Source: Micromonospora sp. HNM0581
Lineage (GTDB): Bacteria > Actinomycetota > Actinomycetes > Mycobacteriales > Micromonosporaceae
Assembly: GCF_012726175.1 (NCBI RefSeq)
Contig: NZ_JAASAD010000019.1
Span: 27,334 to 91,333 of the forward strand
Direction: 5' to 3'
DNA length: 64,000 nucleotides
Each line of letters opens with the position of its first letter. Position 1 is the first letter of the stretch. The notes beneath the pieces are model-generated. The model made no database searches, was not told the DNA's origin, and saw nothing but the letters and a program-made list of their open reading frames with translations. The translations under genes and the position numbers were made by a program. Shown piece by piece: positions 34,117 to 42,624 of this stretch.

Positions 34117-35466
34117 TTACTTCCAGCTGCTCTCGATGCCCTGGAGGACGGAGGCGGTGTCGCCGCCGTTGATCCAATCGACCATGCCCTTCCAGAACGT
34201 CCCGGCGCCGACGGCAGCGGGCATCAGGTCGGAACCGTCGAAGCGGAAGACCGTGCTGTCATCCTGGAGAATCTCCACGGACAACTTGTCGATCGGGTTG
34301 GCGACGTTGGCCAGGTCGACCTTGTTGTTCGCGGACACCCAGTCACCGATCTTCGCCCGGCTGTTGGCGTAGTCGCCCGAGGCCAGGTAGGTCTGGACCT
34401 TCTGCACCTCCGGGCGGTCGTTGAAGGCCGTCACGAACTCGCCACCACCCAGGACCGGCTTGCCCTTGGCCGGATCGATCGCCGGGAAGTAGAACGCGAA
34501 CACGTCGCCGTCCTCGGCCACCCGGGTCCCCTCAGGCCACTGGTTGGCGTAGAACGACGCCTGCCGGTGCAGCGCGCACTTGTCCTGCGTGATGGGGATG
34601 CCCGCCTCCTCGAAGGAGGTGGTGGCGATGCTGCGTACCCCGCCGAAGCCGGCGTTGACGTACTTCTCGTTCTTCAGGATGGTGCCGGCCCGGTCCAGCG
34701 CCTCGGCGATACGAGGGTCGTTGAACGCGATCTCGTGCGTCGTCCACTGGTCGTAGACCTCGGGGGTCTGCGTACGCAGCAGCACGTCCTCGATCCAGTC
34801 GGTGGCCGGCCAACCGGTGGCCTCACCGGAGGCGATGCCAGCGCACCACGGCTTGAGACCGCTGTCGGCGATGGTGTCGCTCAGCTTGATCATGTCGTCC
34901 CAGGTGGTCGGGACGGTCCAGCCGTTCTCCTGGAACATCGTCGGCGAGTACCAGACGAACGACTTCACGTTGGAACCGAGTGGCGCGCCGTAGAAGGTGC
35001 CGTCCACGGTGCTGTACTTCAGCCAGTCGGGGGAGTAGTTCTCCTCGGCCATCGCCTTCGTCTCGGCGCTGGCCGGCTTGAGCTGGCCGCGTTCGGCGAA
35101 CCTGGCGAGCAGGCCGGGTTGCGGGATGAAGGAAAGGTCCGGAGCGTTGCCGCCGTCGACGCGGACGGTGAGCTGGGCTTCGAACTCACCGCTACCCTCG
35201 TGGTTGATTCTGATGCCGGTGCAGTCCTCGAACTGTTTCCAGGCTTCCGCAAGGCGGTCGGCTTCGATACCCCGGATCGACGAGTAGATGTTCACGGTCG
35301 TGCCGCTGTGGCCCTGATAGTCCTCGTAAGGCGCGCACTCCGGTGAGTCGGCTCTGTCGCTGTCGCTGTCGTTGCTGCTCCCGGTGCCGCACGCGGTGGC
35401 GCCGAGCGCCAGCCCGATCGCGCCGACGATCGCGAGGGCCTGGCGTGGTCTGGTGAAGACCGCCAT
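34117..35466 (-). CDS. aglE: ABC alpha-glucoside-binding lipoprotein
   Basis: 449 residues from ATG 35466, with AAGGAGGACGGC directly upstream. Lipoprotein signal with lipobox LGATAC, lipidated Cys26. The rest is a type-1 (MalE-like) extracellular solute-binding fold; similarity to AglE-type proteins (PQPGLLARFAERGQLKP; FFxPAIDP-type motif as AFYFPAIDP). Captures alpha-glucosides outside the membrane for the two permeases. First gene of the five-gene unit; the LacI-type palindrome lies 75 nt upstream. No ATPase gene is in the cluster, so a shared MsiK-type ATPase probably drives uptake. Confidence 0.95.
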   Translation of the reverse strand: MAVFTRPRQALAIVGAIGLALGATACGTGSSNDSDSDRADSPECAPYEDYQGHSGTTVNIYSSIRGIEADRLAEAWKQFEDCTGIRINHEGSGEFEAQLTVRVDGGNAPDLSFIPQPGLLARFAERGQLKPASAETKAMAEENYSPDWLKYSTVDGTFYGAPLGSNVKSFVWYSPTMFQENGWTVPTTWDDMIKLSDTIADSGLKPWCAGIASGEATGWPATDWIEDVLLRTQTPEVYDQWTTHEIAFNDPRIAEALDRAGTILKNEKYVNAGFGGVRSIATTSFEEAGIPITQDKCALHRQASFYANQWPEGTRVAEDGDVFAFYFPAIDPAKGKPVLGGGEFVTAFNDRPEVQKVQTYLASGDYANSRAKIGDWVSANNKVDLANVANPIDKLSVEILQDDSTVFRFDGSDLMPAAVGAGTFWKGMVDWINGGDTASVLQGIESSWK

Positions 35467-35540
35467 GCCGTCCTCCTTCCTCTCCGGCGCCGGCCGGGAT
35501 GACATCTGGTGACCTGGCGCCGGTCCGATGGGCGTACCTC

Positions 35541-35556
35541 ATGCAAGCGCTTGCAT
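35541..35556. promoter_or_regulatory. LacI-family operator before the alpha-glucoside operon
   Basis: ATGCAAGCGCTTGCAT is a perfect 16-bp palindrome containing the LacI-family core GCAAGCGCTTGC with its central CG. It lies 75 nt upstream of the binding-protein start codon. The most likely ligand is the LacI protein encoded in the same operon, making the system autoregulated. Confidence 0.88.
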
Positions 35557-35702
35557 CGGGCCGAGGTCCACACCTGAAGGGACACGGGCAAGTAACAATC
35601 CGGAAACCAGGAAGCTGGCCGTACGGCCATTTCTGTCGTCCGGCACGGCCCGTACGCGGAACTCCGGTCAGCCGGACGGGCGCACCGTCGGGCCGAAAGC
35701 GG

Positions 35703-36197
35703 TCAGCTGTTCAGCTGCCAGATCGAGTAGTTGAGAGCCGCAGCGAAAGTGACCCAGGCCCAGTAGGGCAGCAGCAGCGCCGCAGCCAGGCGACTCGTCC
35801 GGGCGAACAGCAGGACCGTCACCCCGATCGCCAGCCAGAGCAGGATGATCTCGGCGAAGGCCAGCCCGTAGCGGTCGCCGGCGAAGAAGAGTGGCGTCCA
35901 GCCGGCGTTGAGGACCAACTGGACCGCCCACGCGCCGAGGGCCGCACCGAACCCCACCCGGCGCCAGACCAGCCAGGCGGACACCGCGATCATCACGTAG
36001 AGGACGGTCCAGACCGGGCCGAACAGCCAGGACGGCGGCGACCACGCCGGGCGGTCGAGACCCGCGTACTGGTCGGCGGCCCCCGAAGCGGCCAGGTTGC
36101 CGACGCCGGCGGCAACCACCACGGCCACCATGAAACCGGCGAGCGCCCACCACTGGCCGGCTCCGTCGCGTCGGGTCTTCTCCGCAGTCGTCCGCAT
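35703..36197 (-). CDS. TspO/MBR family membrane protein
   Basis: 164 residues from ATG 36197 (GGAGAAG upstream). Five membrane segments with the family's aromatic motifs LDRPAWSPPSWLFGPVWTVLY and VLNAGWTPLFFAGDR, and a final LPYWAWVTFAAALNYSIWQLN. TspO proteins bind tetrapyrroles and are linked to oxidative stress and porphyrin handling. Stands alone between the alpha-glucoside operator region and a small membrane-peptide gene. Confidence 0.95.
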   Translation of the reverse strand: MRTTAEKTRRDGAGQWWALAGFMVAVVVAAGVGNLAASGAADQYAGLDRPAWSPPSWLFGPVWTVLYVMIAVSAWLVWRRVGFGAALGAWAVQLVLNAGWTPLFFAGDRYGLAFAEIILLWLAIGVTVLLFARTSRLAAALLLPYWAWVTFAAALNYSIWQLNS

Positions 36198-36374
36198 GAA
36201 GGGTGCTTCTCCGTTCGGTGGGGCCGCCAAACCTCCCGTCCGTTGCCGTCGGCCCACGGCAACGGAGGCGACAGCACGCCGGGGTCGCCGCGTCCGGTTA
36301 CTCCTGTCGGGAGGACGGAGTACCGGATACGACGACCCCGGCGGGTTCGGTGAGCGACGCCTTGCGCCGCCATG

Positions 36375-36518
36375 TCAACTGAAGATGCTGACCCCACCCG
36401 GGCCGACGAGCAGCCCGACGACGATGAGGACGATGCCCCAGAGGATCTGCCGGCGGAACAGCGCGAGAATACCGGCGACCACCAGCACGACTGCGAGAAT
36501 CCAGAGAATCAGCTCCAT
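36375..36518 (-). CDS. GPGG-motif small membrane protein
   Basis: 47 residues: MELILWILAVVLVVAGILAL, an FRRQ turn, a second hydrophobic helix WGIVLIVVGLLVG and the terminal PGGVSIFS. This is the actinobacterial small two-helix protein known by its conserved GPGG motif; its role is unknown. Its ATG (36518) lies inside the end of the metallophosphoesterase gene (10-nt overlap), so translation is probably coupled. Fourth gene of the minus-strand unit beginning at 38151. Confidence 0.88.
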   Translation of the reverse strand: MELILWILAVVLVVAGILALFRRQILWGIVLIVVGLLVGPGGVSIFS

Positions 36519-37285
36519 GGTTGCTGAATACCCCCGGCGGCGACTCCGGAAACCTCGCCTTGATCAAGGTGATCGCCCAGGTGGAAGATACTGTAGGCCT
36601 GCTTGATCACTGGATGGGCCACGTTACGGACGCGTACCCCGCCCGGCGTGGTACCCCGCTCGGAACCGTGATGGGCGTGCCCGTGCAGGGCGAGCGCGGT
36701 CGGCGCGGAGTCGACCGCCTGCCCCAGTTGGTAACAGCCGAGGAACGGGTAGATCTCCAGAGGCTCACCGGCCAGGGTGTCCGGCACCGGGGCGTAGTGG
36801 GTGAGTGCCACCAGTACGTCGCAGTCCAGGGCGCGCAGCGTCTCACCCAACCGGTCCGCGCTCTCGGTGGTGGTGCGGACGAAAGCCTTCATCTCCGGCT
36901 CGCCGAAGTCGCTTGCGCACCGGCCGGCGAAACCGCCACCGAAGCCCTTCACCCCGGCGACCCCGAGGCGGCCACCCGGGCAGTCCAGCACCACGCCGTC
37001 GCCCTCAAGGACGGTGATGTCCGCTTCCGCAAGCGCGCCGACCACCTGAGGTACCTCGTCACACTGATGATCGTGGTTGCCGAGCACGGCGACCACCGGT
37101 ACGCCCAGGCCACCGAACTCCCGGGCCACGCAGCGGGCCTCGGCCTCGGTGCCGTGCCGGGTCAGGTCGCCGGCGAGCAGCAGCGCGTCGACGCTGCCCG
37201 CCAGCTGTTCGAGTGCCGGCCGGAACCGGCCGAGCACGTCTTCGTCCACATGCACGTCGCCCACAGCGGCGATCCGGATAACCAT
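36509..37285 (-). CDS. Calcineurin-like metallophosphoesterase
   Basis: 258 residues from ATG 37285 (GAGGGGG upstream). Bimetal motifs in order: GDVHVD near residue 9, GDLTRHG near 40, GNHDH near 69, THYAPV near 163 and HGHAHHG near 201. These coordinate two metals for phosphodiester or phosphomonoester hydrolysis. No signal peptide, so cytoplasmic; substrate unknown. It follows the BON-like gene by 9 nt and overlaps the GPGG gene. Confidence 0.93.
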   Translation of the reverse strand: MVIRIAAVGDVHVDEDVLGRFRPALEQLAGSVDALLLAGDLTRHGTEAEARCVAREFGGLGVPVVAVLGNHDHQCDEVPQVVGALAEADITVLEGDGVVLDCPGGRLGVAGVKGFGGGFAGRCASDFGEPEMKAFVRTTTESADRLGETLRALDCDVLVALTHYAPVPDTLAGEPLEIYPFLGCYQLGQAVDSAPTALALHGHAHHGSERGTTPGGVRVRNVAHPVIKQAYSIFHLGDHLDQGEVSGVAAGGIQQPWS

Positions 37286-37294
37286 CGAACCCCC

Positions 37295-37570
37295 TCAGGG
37301 CAGTTGCTCGATCTCGGTGGGCGCCTGTGCCCTGACCACCCCGATGTCGCTGGTGATCGACACGTCTGGGAAGCGATCAGCCACCCGACGCAGGATCTCC
37401 TCCCGCCGGTGTGCGCTCTCGACCTCGCCGTGCAGCACGAGGGCGCGTTCGGTCCGGACTACGGTGATGCCCTGTTCAGCGACGGCCGGATCCTCGGTGA
37501 GCAGCCGGTGGATCTCCGCCTCGACGTATTCGTCGGGCGGCCCGGCGACGGAGTCGCGGTACGCGGTCAC
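37295..37570 (-). CDS. BON-domain-like small protein
   Basis: 91 residues from GTG 37570, with GGGGAGACC upstream. One alpha/beta domain: EYVEAEIHRLLTEDPAV, then VVRTERALVLHGEVESAHRR and ILRRVADRFPDVSITSDIGV, matching the BON pattern of a helix followed by strand-turn-strand with the conserved Gly. BON domains bind phospholipid or other proteins. No signal peptide here, so it is likely cytoplasmic. The start overlaps the upstream gene's stop by 4 nt (GTGA). Confidence 0.78.
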   Translation of the reverse strand: MTAYRDSVAGPPDEYVEAEIHRLLTEDPAVAEQGITVVRTERALVLHGEVESAHRREEILRRVADRFPDVSITSDIGVVRAQAPTEIEQLP

Positions 37571-38151
37571 GGTCTCCCCTTTCCCTCGGCCGTGCCGGGG
37601 TCCGGCACGACGTCCAGCCTGTCCAACAGCACCAGGAACGACTCGGCGTACGGCGAGTGCTGCGTCTCCTTGCGTACCCGTTCCCAGTCGATCTGCTCCC
37701 GTAGTGAGCGGGCCAACGGCAGCCCACGGGCGAAGTCGCAGTAGTGCTGGGAGAAGCTGAGCAGCTTGTGCACCATCAGTTGGGTGGCCGACAGCACCGG
37801 CATGTGGATGGCGTCGACCGGGCGTACGACCGTGTCGGCGAAGGTCTCCTCGGTGACCGGCGTTTCGATCGGGCGGTGGATCAGGTCCACCATCCGGCCG
37901 CCGTCGTAGACCTTGACCAGCCAGTCCTCCGGTGGTCGCTCGGCGGTGAAACCGGCCTGCGCCAGCACGTCCAGTGCGGCTTCGACGTCGGTCTCCCGGA
38001 TGAGGAAGTCGACGTCGTGTTCGCTGGAATGCCCGCCGTGTGCGTAGACGGCGAAGCTGCCGCCGAGCGCGAACGGGATCTCCGCCTGTTTGAGTACGGC
38101 AGCGACCTTCTTGAGGGTGTGCAGGAGAGTCTCGTCGTCGCGCTCGGCCAT
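37567..38151 (-). CDS. Nucleotidyltransferase-fold protein
   Basis: 194 residues from ATG 38151, with GGGAGAGG upstream. A helical lead-in (LLHTLKKVAAVLKQAEIPFA) precedes the nucleotidyltransferase signature GGSFAVYAHGGHSSEHDVDF, where HDVDF supplies two metal-binding acidic residues, and a third region, MPVLSATQLMVHKLLSF. It resembles stand-alone nucleotidyltransferases of the AbiEii/DUF6036 kind. No toxin partner is adjacent; its neighbours are a BON-like protein and a phosphoesterase. Substrate unknown. Confidence 0.85.
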   Translation of the reverse strand: MAERDDETLLHTLKKVAAVLKQAEIPFALGGSFAVYAHGGHSSEHDVDFLIRETDVEAALDVLAQAGFTAERPPEDWLVKVYDGGRMVDLIHRPIETPVTEETFADTVVRPVDAIHMPVLSATQLMVHKLLSFSQHYCDFARGLPLARSLREQIDWERVRKETQHSPYAESFLVLLDRLDVVPDPGTAEGKGRP

Positions 38152-38288
38152 CTCGCCTCTCCCGTCGACTCGTCGGGGGTGCCACCGGTGGGCTCCCCGA
38201 TCGGTACCCGGCATTCCGGTCGTCCACACCTGCGGAACATGCGCAAGGGGATGAACGGTGCTCAAACCGGATCTATGGTGCGCCCATC

Positions 38289-39044
38289 ATGCGCCTGTCG
38301 GATAACCTTTCGAGGGTGGCCAGATCGACGGCAGTGCCCGACTCGACGGGAGTCCGCTGCGGTGGGCGGCTCCGCACCGTAGCGCTGATCGGCATCGACG
38401 GCTCGGGCAAGACCACCCAGGCGTACCGGCTGGCCGAGACGCTCACCGCAGCCGGGCATCCAGCCACCTACCACCGCAACGCTGGTGGACGGCGCTGGCT
38501 CGGCCGGGCTGCGCAACGACTCGGCCGCCCGGACGCCCAGAGTCTGCTCGGACGGGACGGGATGCTCCTGATGGAGTCCGTCCTGCGCTGGCTGGCCATC
38601 GCGCTGACGCTGCTCGGTGGTCCGTTCACCGGGCGGGTGGCCGTGATGGACCGCTACGCTGCCTGCCAGTACGCCAGCCTGCGGGCGCACGGTGGGCACC
38701 GCTGGGAGCGGCTGATCCGGGCCGCCTACCGGATCTTCCCCCGGCCGCAGGTGACGTTCCTGCTGACCGTCGAGCCGGTCGAGGCGTACCGGCGGATCGA
38801 GCGCCGGGGCACCGACCACGAGAGTCTTCGCTTCCTGGTCGCCGCCGACTGGGCGTACCGCACCCTGCCGGAGTATCCGACGTTCGTTGAGGTCAACGCG
38901 GGTCGTCCGGCCGAGGAGGTCGCACGGGAGATCCGCGGGCACCTGAAGGCCTGGTTGGCGGCGGGAAACGAGCCGGCCGTCGCCGATCCGGCGGGAACCG
39001 CCGCACCGGCGACGGAACTGGTCCCGCTTCAGGCCCGCCCGTAG
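38289..39044 (+). CDS. Thymidylate-kinase-like P-loop nucleotide kinase
   Basis: 251 residues. P-loop GIDGSGKTTQAYRLAETL near residue 35; a second signature MDRYAACQYASLR corresponds to the DRY motif of thymidylate kinases; RIERRGTDHE lies in the lid region. The canonical Tmk would be about 210 residues; the longer N-terminus (30 residues before the P-loop) and C-terminal Ala/Pro tail suggest a paralogue with a different nucleotide or sugar substrate. TATGGT at 38274-38279 could serve a near-leaderless transcript from ATG 38289. Convergent overlap of 16 nt with the SDR gene. Confidence 0.87.
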   Translation: MRLSDNLSRVARSTAVPDSTGVRCGGRLRTVALIGIDGSGKTTQAYRLAETLTAAGHPATYHRNAGGRRWLGRAAQRLGRPDAQSLLGRDGMLLMESVLRWLAIALTLLGGPFTGRVAVMDRYAACQYASLRAHGGHRWERLIRAAYRIFPRPQVTFLLTVEPVEAYRRIERRGTDHESLRFLVAADWAYRTLPEYPTFVEVNAGRPAEEVAREIRGHLKAWLAAGNEPAVADPAGTAAPATELVPLQARP

Positions 39045-39724
39045 ACCGGTATGGCCGCACCGCTGGTGGGTGCCGACTCGTCCGAGGCGAGGAAACGGAT
39101 CACCGAGGCGATCTCGGTCGGGTCCACCCAGCGGCTACGGTCGGCGTCCGGCATCGCGTCACGGTTGGTCGGGGTGTCGATGACGCTCGGCAGCACCGTG
39201 TTGCAGCGAATTCCGGCCGGCTTGTACTCCACCGCCACCGCAGCGGCGAACCCGAGGACGGCGGCCTTCGCGGTCACGTATCCGGCTACCCCTGGAAACG
39301 GTGCGACAGCCGCCCGGGCTGCGACACACACCACCGCGCCGCCGCCGGCGGCGATCAGGTGCGGCAACGCCGCACGGGTGACCAGGTGGGTCGGACGGAG
39401 GTTGATGGTGAGCATCCGTTCGAATTCCTCGACAGGCAACTCGTGCACCAGACCGCCACTGGCGTATCCACCGACGAGGTTGACGACCGCGCGTAACGGT
39501 GCACCGGGATCCTCGGATGCCACCTCGGCCACCCGGGCGGCGTCCTGCGGGTTGGTCAGGTCCGCCACGACCGGGACCGGAGCGTCCAGCCCCGGTTCAC
39601 CCACCGGGACCGGCCGTTGCCGTTGGGGCGCGACCACGCGCCAGCCCGTTTCCAGGAAGGCAGCGCTGACCGCCCTACCCAGCCCGCCCGTCGCTCCGGT
39701 GACCAACACAGTGCGATTCGCCAT
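39029..39724 (-). CDS. Short-chain dehydrogenase/reductase, catalytic Ser apparently lost
   Basis: 231 residues. Rossmann start VLVTGATGGLGRAVSAAF, NVAG-equivalent VVNLVGGYASG, and YVTAKAA carrying the YxxxK pair. Thirteen residues before the Tyr, where SDRs carry the catalytic Ser, the sequence reads CVAARAAVAP, so Ala replaces Ser. Binding of NAD(P) looks intact but classical oxidoreduction may be impaired. The C-terminus PTSGAAIPVYGRA is normal for the family. Its 3' end overlaps the convergent kinase gene. Confidence 0.9.
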   Translation of the reverse strand: MANRTVLVTGATGGLGRAVSAAFLETGWRVVAPQRQRPVPVGEPGLDAPVPVVADLTNPQDAARVAEVASEDPGAPLRAVVNLVGGYASGGLVHELPVEEFERMLTINLRPTHLVTRAALPHLIAAGGGAVVCVAARAAVAPFPGVAGYVTAKAAVLGFAAAVAVEYKPAGIRCNTVLPSVIDTPTNRDAMPDADRSRWVDPTEIASVIRFLASDESAPTSGAAIPVYGRA

Positions 39725-40214
39725 GACCTGAGACTAGGAGGTGACCATTGGATCTCGTCGAGCCGCCCGGTTCGTGAGGTCTTGGCTCGACCGTGACGTC
39801 AGGAACCCGACAGCTGCATATGGGGCGCTGTCCGGGCGGGCATAGGACCGGGGTGCGGATTGTTCAACACGGCGAGGGGTAATACCACCGGTGTGGATGA
39901 ACCGAGCGGCCCACACATGCGTATCTGGCAGTGACTGGGATCGCAGCACGGTGGTGACCCGGGTCGCTGTGATCATCGGGCGGGCAGTGTTGCCATGGAC
40001 CGGGACGGTCGGCGATCCGTCGATCCGTCGACCTGACAGGGCGCCTGCCGACGACAGTCAGGCAGGGTGCTGACAGCAAACATGGACGCTGCTCTCAGCG
40101 GATTATCAGGCATTCGTGACACTTTCGACCCACGACATGGAATCCCCGACACGTCTCATCTGTTGTGTAGATGTCAGCACCGATGGGCACAGCGGAGGTT
40201 ACGGGGGAGGGCTG
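39725..40214. other. 490-bp intergenic region upstream of the sigma-factor gene
   Basis: Between the divergent SDR gene (-) and the sigma-factor gene (+). Somewhat less GC-biased than neighbouring genes, with a small CCAC/GTGG palindrome near 39887-39898. I see no convincing ORF, RNA gene or consensus promoter, though its length suggests the sigma gene has several regulatory inputs. Confidence 0.5.
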
Positions 40215-41216
40215 ATGGGCGTGGGGATGGCAAGGAACCGGGCAACCGGCGCGAGCGAGGGGACCGTGGGCACCGTGGACAAGAATATCGGAATCCGAAC
40301 CGACGAGGTTGCCGAGGAGCGCGACCTGGTCGGAGTCTACCTGCACGAGATCTCCCGGACGCCCCTACTGGACGCCGCCAAGGAGGTCGATCTCTCCAAG
40401 GCGATCGAGGCCGGCCTGTACGCCGAGCACCTGATCGGTGACGACCGTGTCCCGGACGGGGCGACCCGGGAGGAACTGGAACGGCTGATCGCCGACGGAG
40501 AGCGGGCCAAGGACCTGTTCATCCGGGCGAACCTACGGCTGGTCGTGTCGATCGCCCGACGTTACGTCCGCTCCGGCATGCCGATGCTGGATCTCATCCA
40601 GGAAGGCAACACCGGTCTGGTTCGGGCCGTGGAGAAGTTCGACTACGAGCGCGGATACAAGTTCTCGACCTATGCGACGTGGTGGATCCGCCAGGCGATC
40701 AGCCGGGCGATCGCTCAGCAGGAGCGCACCGTGCGCCTGCCGGTGCACCTGGTGGAGGATGTCAACCGGATGCGTAACGTCGCCCGTCAGCTCACCCGGG
40801 AGTTGGGTGGCGACCCGGAACCGGAGCAGATCGCGACCGCCCTCGGGGTCACCGTCGAGCGGGTGAACGAACTGGTCCGCTGGTCGCAGGACACCGTGTC
40901 ACTGGACACGCCGGTAGGCGACGACGGCGACACCAACCTGGGTGACCTGGTCGCCGACAGCGACGCGCCGTCCCCTGAGGAGATCGTGCTGACCGGACTG
41001 GAGCGGCAGCGGATCGAAGGGCTGCTCAACCATCTGGACGATCGTTCGGCCGGCATCATGCGGGCCCGGTACGGGCTGGAGGACGGCCGGGAGCACTCGC
41101 TCACCGAGGTGGCTTCGCGGTTCTCCCTGTCCCGGGAGCGGATCCGGCAGTTGGAGATCCAGGCGCTCGGCCGGCTTCGGGAGTTGGCCCGAGCGGAGGG
41201 GCTGCAAGCGGCCTGA
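40215..41216 (+). CDS. RNA polymerase sigma factor, group 2 sigma-70 (HrdB/SigB-like)
   Basis: 333 residues from ATG 40215, preceded by GGGGGAGG; ATG 40227 is possible. Sigma regions in order: 1.2 (DLVGVYLHEISRTPLL), 2 (LRLVVSIARRYVRSGMPMLD, then LIQEGNTGLVRAVEKFDY, KFSTYATWWIRQAISRA), 3 (LPVHLVEDVNRMRNVARQL) and 4 (LTEVASRFSLSRERIRQLEI). It lacks the long acidic N-terminus of the essential HrdB, so it is a non-essential group-2 factor, probably for stationary or stress conditions. A hairpin follows. Confidence 0.95.
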   Translation: MGVGMARNRATGASEGTVGTVDKNIGIRTDEVAEERDLVGVYLHEISRTPLLDAAKEVDLSKAIEAGLYAEHLIGDDRVPDGATREELERLIADGERAKDLFIRANLRLVVSIARRYVRSGMPMLDLIQEGNTGLVRAVEKFDYERGYKFSTYATWWIRQAISRAIAQQERTVRLPVHLVEDVNRMRNVARQLTRELGGDPEPEQIATALGVTVERVNELVRWSQDTVSLDTPVGDDGDTNLGDLVADSDAPSPEEIVLTGLERQRIEGLLNHLDDRSAGIMRARYGLEDGREHSLTEVASRFSLSRERIRQLEIQALGRLRELARAEGLQAA

Positions 41217-41236
41217 GCAGGGGGACAACGACAGGG

Positions 41237-41271
41237 AACGGCCGGCGCCCGATAGGGGGGCGCCGGCTGTT
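41237..41271 (+). terminator. Hairpin terminator after the sigma-factor gene
   Basis: GCCGGCGCCC (41241-41250) pairs exactly with 41258-41267. The stem extends outward to 14 bp with one G-U pair. Loop is 7 nt. It lies 20 nt after the stop and before the convergent NlpC/P60 gene. Confidence 0.8.
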
Positions 41272-41326
41272 CGCGTCTCTCGTGCTCGCCGCGACTCCGT
41301 CGGGCAGGACCCGACACATTGGTCAC

Positions 41327-42298
41327 TCAGCGTATGCGACCGTATCCGTAAGGTGACATCAGATCCACGGGTCGCTTCTCGACATTGCGGCCGAAGGTCG
41401 GGGCGTGAATGACCTGACCGTCTCCGACATAGATGGCGACATGGCCGAGGCTGCGGTAGAAGACCAGGTCGCCGGGGCGCAACTCACCGCGACTGATGTG
41501 CGCCACGGCACCCCACTGCATACGCGTGTTGTGTGGCAGGGAGCGGCCTGCCGCCCGCCACGCGGCCGAGGTCAGCCCCGAACAGTCGTAGCTGCCGGGG
41601 CCGTCCTGCCCCCAGCCGTACGGCTTGCCCAACGCACCGTAGGCGTACCGAACGGCGACACCGGCCTTGCCGGAGACCGCGGGGGCGTCGTTCGCGCTGC
41701 TGGCCTGGTTCGTCGGTCGTTCGGTCGCCCGACCGTACGCCTCCCGGCGCAGCTCGTAGAGCTCGGCGAGATCGCGTTCGATTCGCTTCTTCGCCGAGGA
41801 GAGCTCGCGCGACTGTGCCGCCTGCCGGCTCAGCGTCACGTCGAGCTGGGTCTTCTCGTCGAGCAGCCGCCGTTGGTCGGCGGTGTAGCCGGCGATGGTG
41901 GCATGCCGTTGCCGGGTCAGGTGGTCCAGTGTGCCGAGCCGGTCCAGCACGGCAGTCGAGTCACCGCCGTGCAGTAGGGCATCGACGGTGCCCAGGGCGC
42001 CGGTCTTGTACGCAGTCACCGCCATCTCGCCGACATCTGCCCGGCTCTGCTCGGCCTGCTGCTCCAGCGGGCCGATCCGGTCCTGCAGCCGCTGCACCGC
42101 GGCACGGTTGTCCTTGATCTTCTCCCGCAGTTCGTTGTGGGCCTCCACCACGCGTTCCAACTCGACGGAGGCCTTCTCGATCCGCCGGGTCAACTCGGCG
42201 GGGGAAGGTTCGGCCCGAGCGACCGTCGCCGGCGTGAGCAGCGCCAGCGTGAAGGCGGCGGCAGTCAGGGCACGCAGCGTGTGCGTCAGGGACGACAA
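41327..42298 (-). CDS. Secreted NlpC/P60 peptidoglycan endopeptidase (RipA-like)
   Basis: 323 residues. TTG 42298 is taken as the start, with GAGGAG about 12 nt upstream. Signal peptide ends near ARA29. Residues 33-195 form a coiled coil (ELERVVEAHNELREKIKDNR). The NlpC/P60 domain (about 212-323) has Cys239 in YDCSGLTSAAW, His286 in LGHVAIYVG and His298 in VIHAPTFG. It cleaves peptide stems in the cell wall; the coiled coil may regulate the enzyme or bind a partner, as in RipA/PcsB proteins. I found no c-di-AMP riboswitch upstream. Confidence 0.93.
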   Translation of the reverse strand: MSSLTHTLRALTAAAFTLALLTPATVARAEPSPAELTRRIEKASVELERVVEAHNELREKIKDNRAAVQRLQDRIGPLEQQAEQSRADVGEMAVTAYKTGALGTVDALLHGGDSTAVLDRLGTLDHLTRQRHATIAGYTADQRRLLDEKTQLDVTLSRQAAQSRELSSAKKRIERDLAELYELRREAYGRATERPTNQASSANDAPAVSGKAGVAVRYAYGALGKPYGWGQDGPGSYDCSGLTSAAWRAAGRSLPHNTRMQWGAVAHISRGELRPGDLVFYRSLGHVAIYVGDGQVIHAPTFGRNVEKRPVDLMSPYGYGRIR

Positions 42299-42624
42299 GA
42301 GCCTGAGTGCTCCTCTCCCGAGGCCGACGCGGGCGGCTGAGGCACCGCGACGGCGACGGCCCGGTGCCGTCCCGGTGGACGGCGGCCGGCCGAGCCGACC
42401 TGCCCAACCTAGTACGGGACAGGAGTCATCCGCAGAGAAAGTCGGGACCAGTGGTGGCGCTGGGGTGCGGGGGTCCGGTCGGATTCGCGTGGACAAGGCG
42501 GTTGTCGACGACATGTCGGACCGGTCGCTTCCGGCGAATGGCGCCGGGTACCTGCTGCTCGGTGCCGTGTTCTCGTGCCGGTGCTGCTCGCCGTGGCGGG
42601 CGACCGGTGGCGCCCGCGACGGTG

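Noticed and set aside
42299..42440. Possible c-di-AMP (ydaO) riboswitch before the NlpC/P60 gene
   Set aside because: Wall-hydrolase genes in actinobacteria often carry one, but the conserved core segments could not be found in the minus-strand leader.
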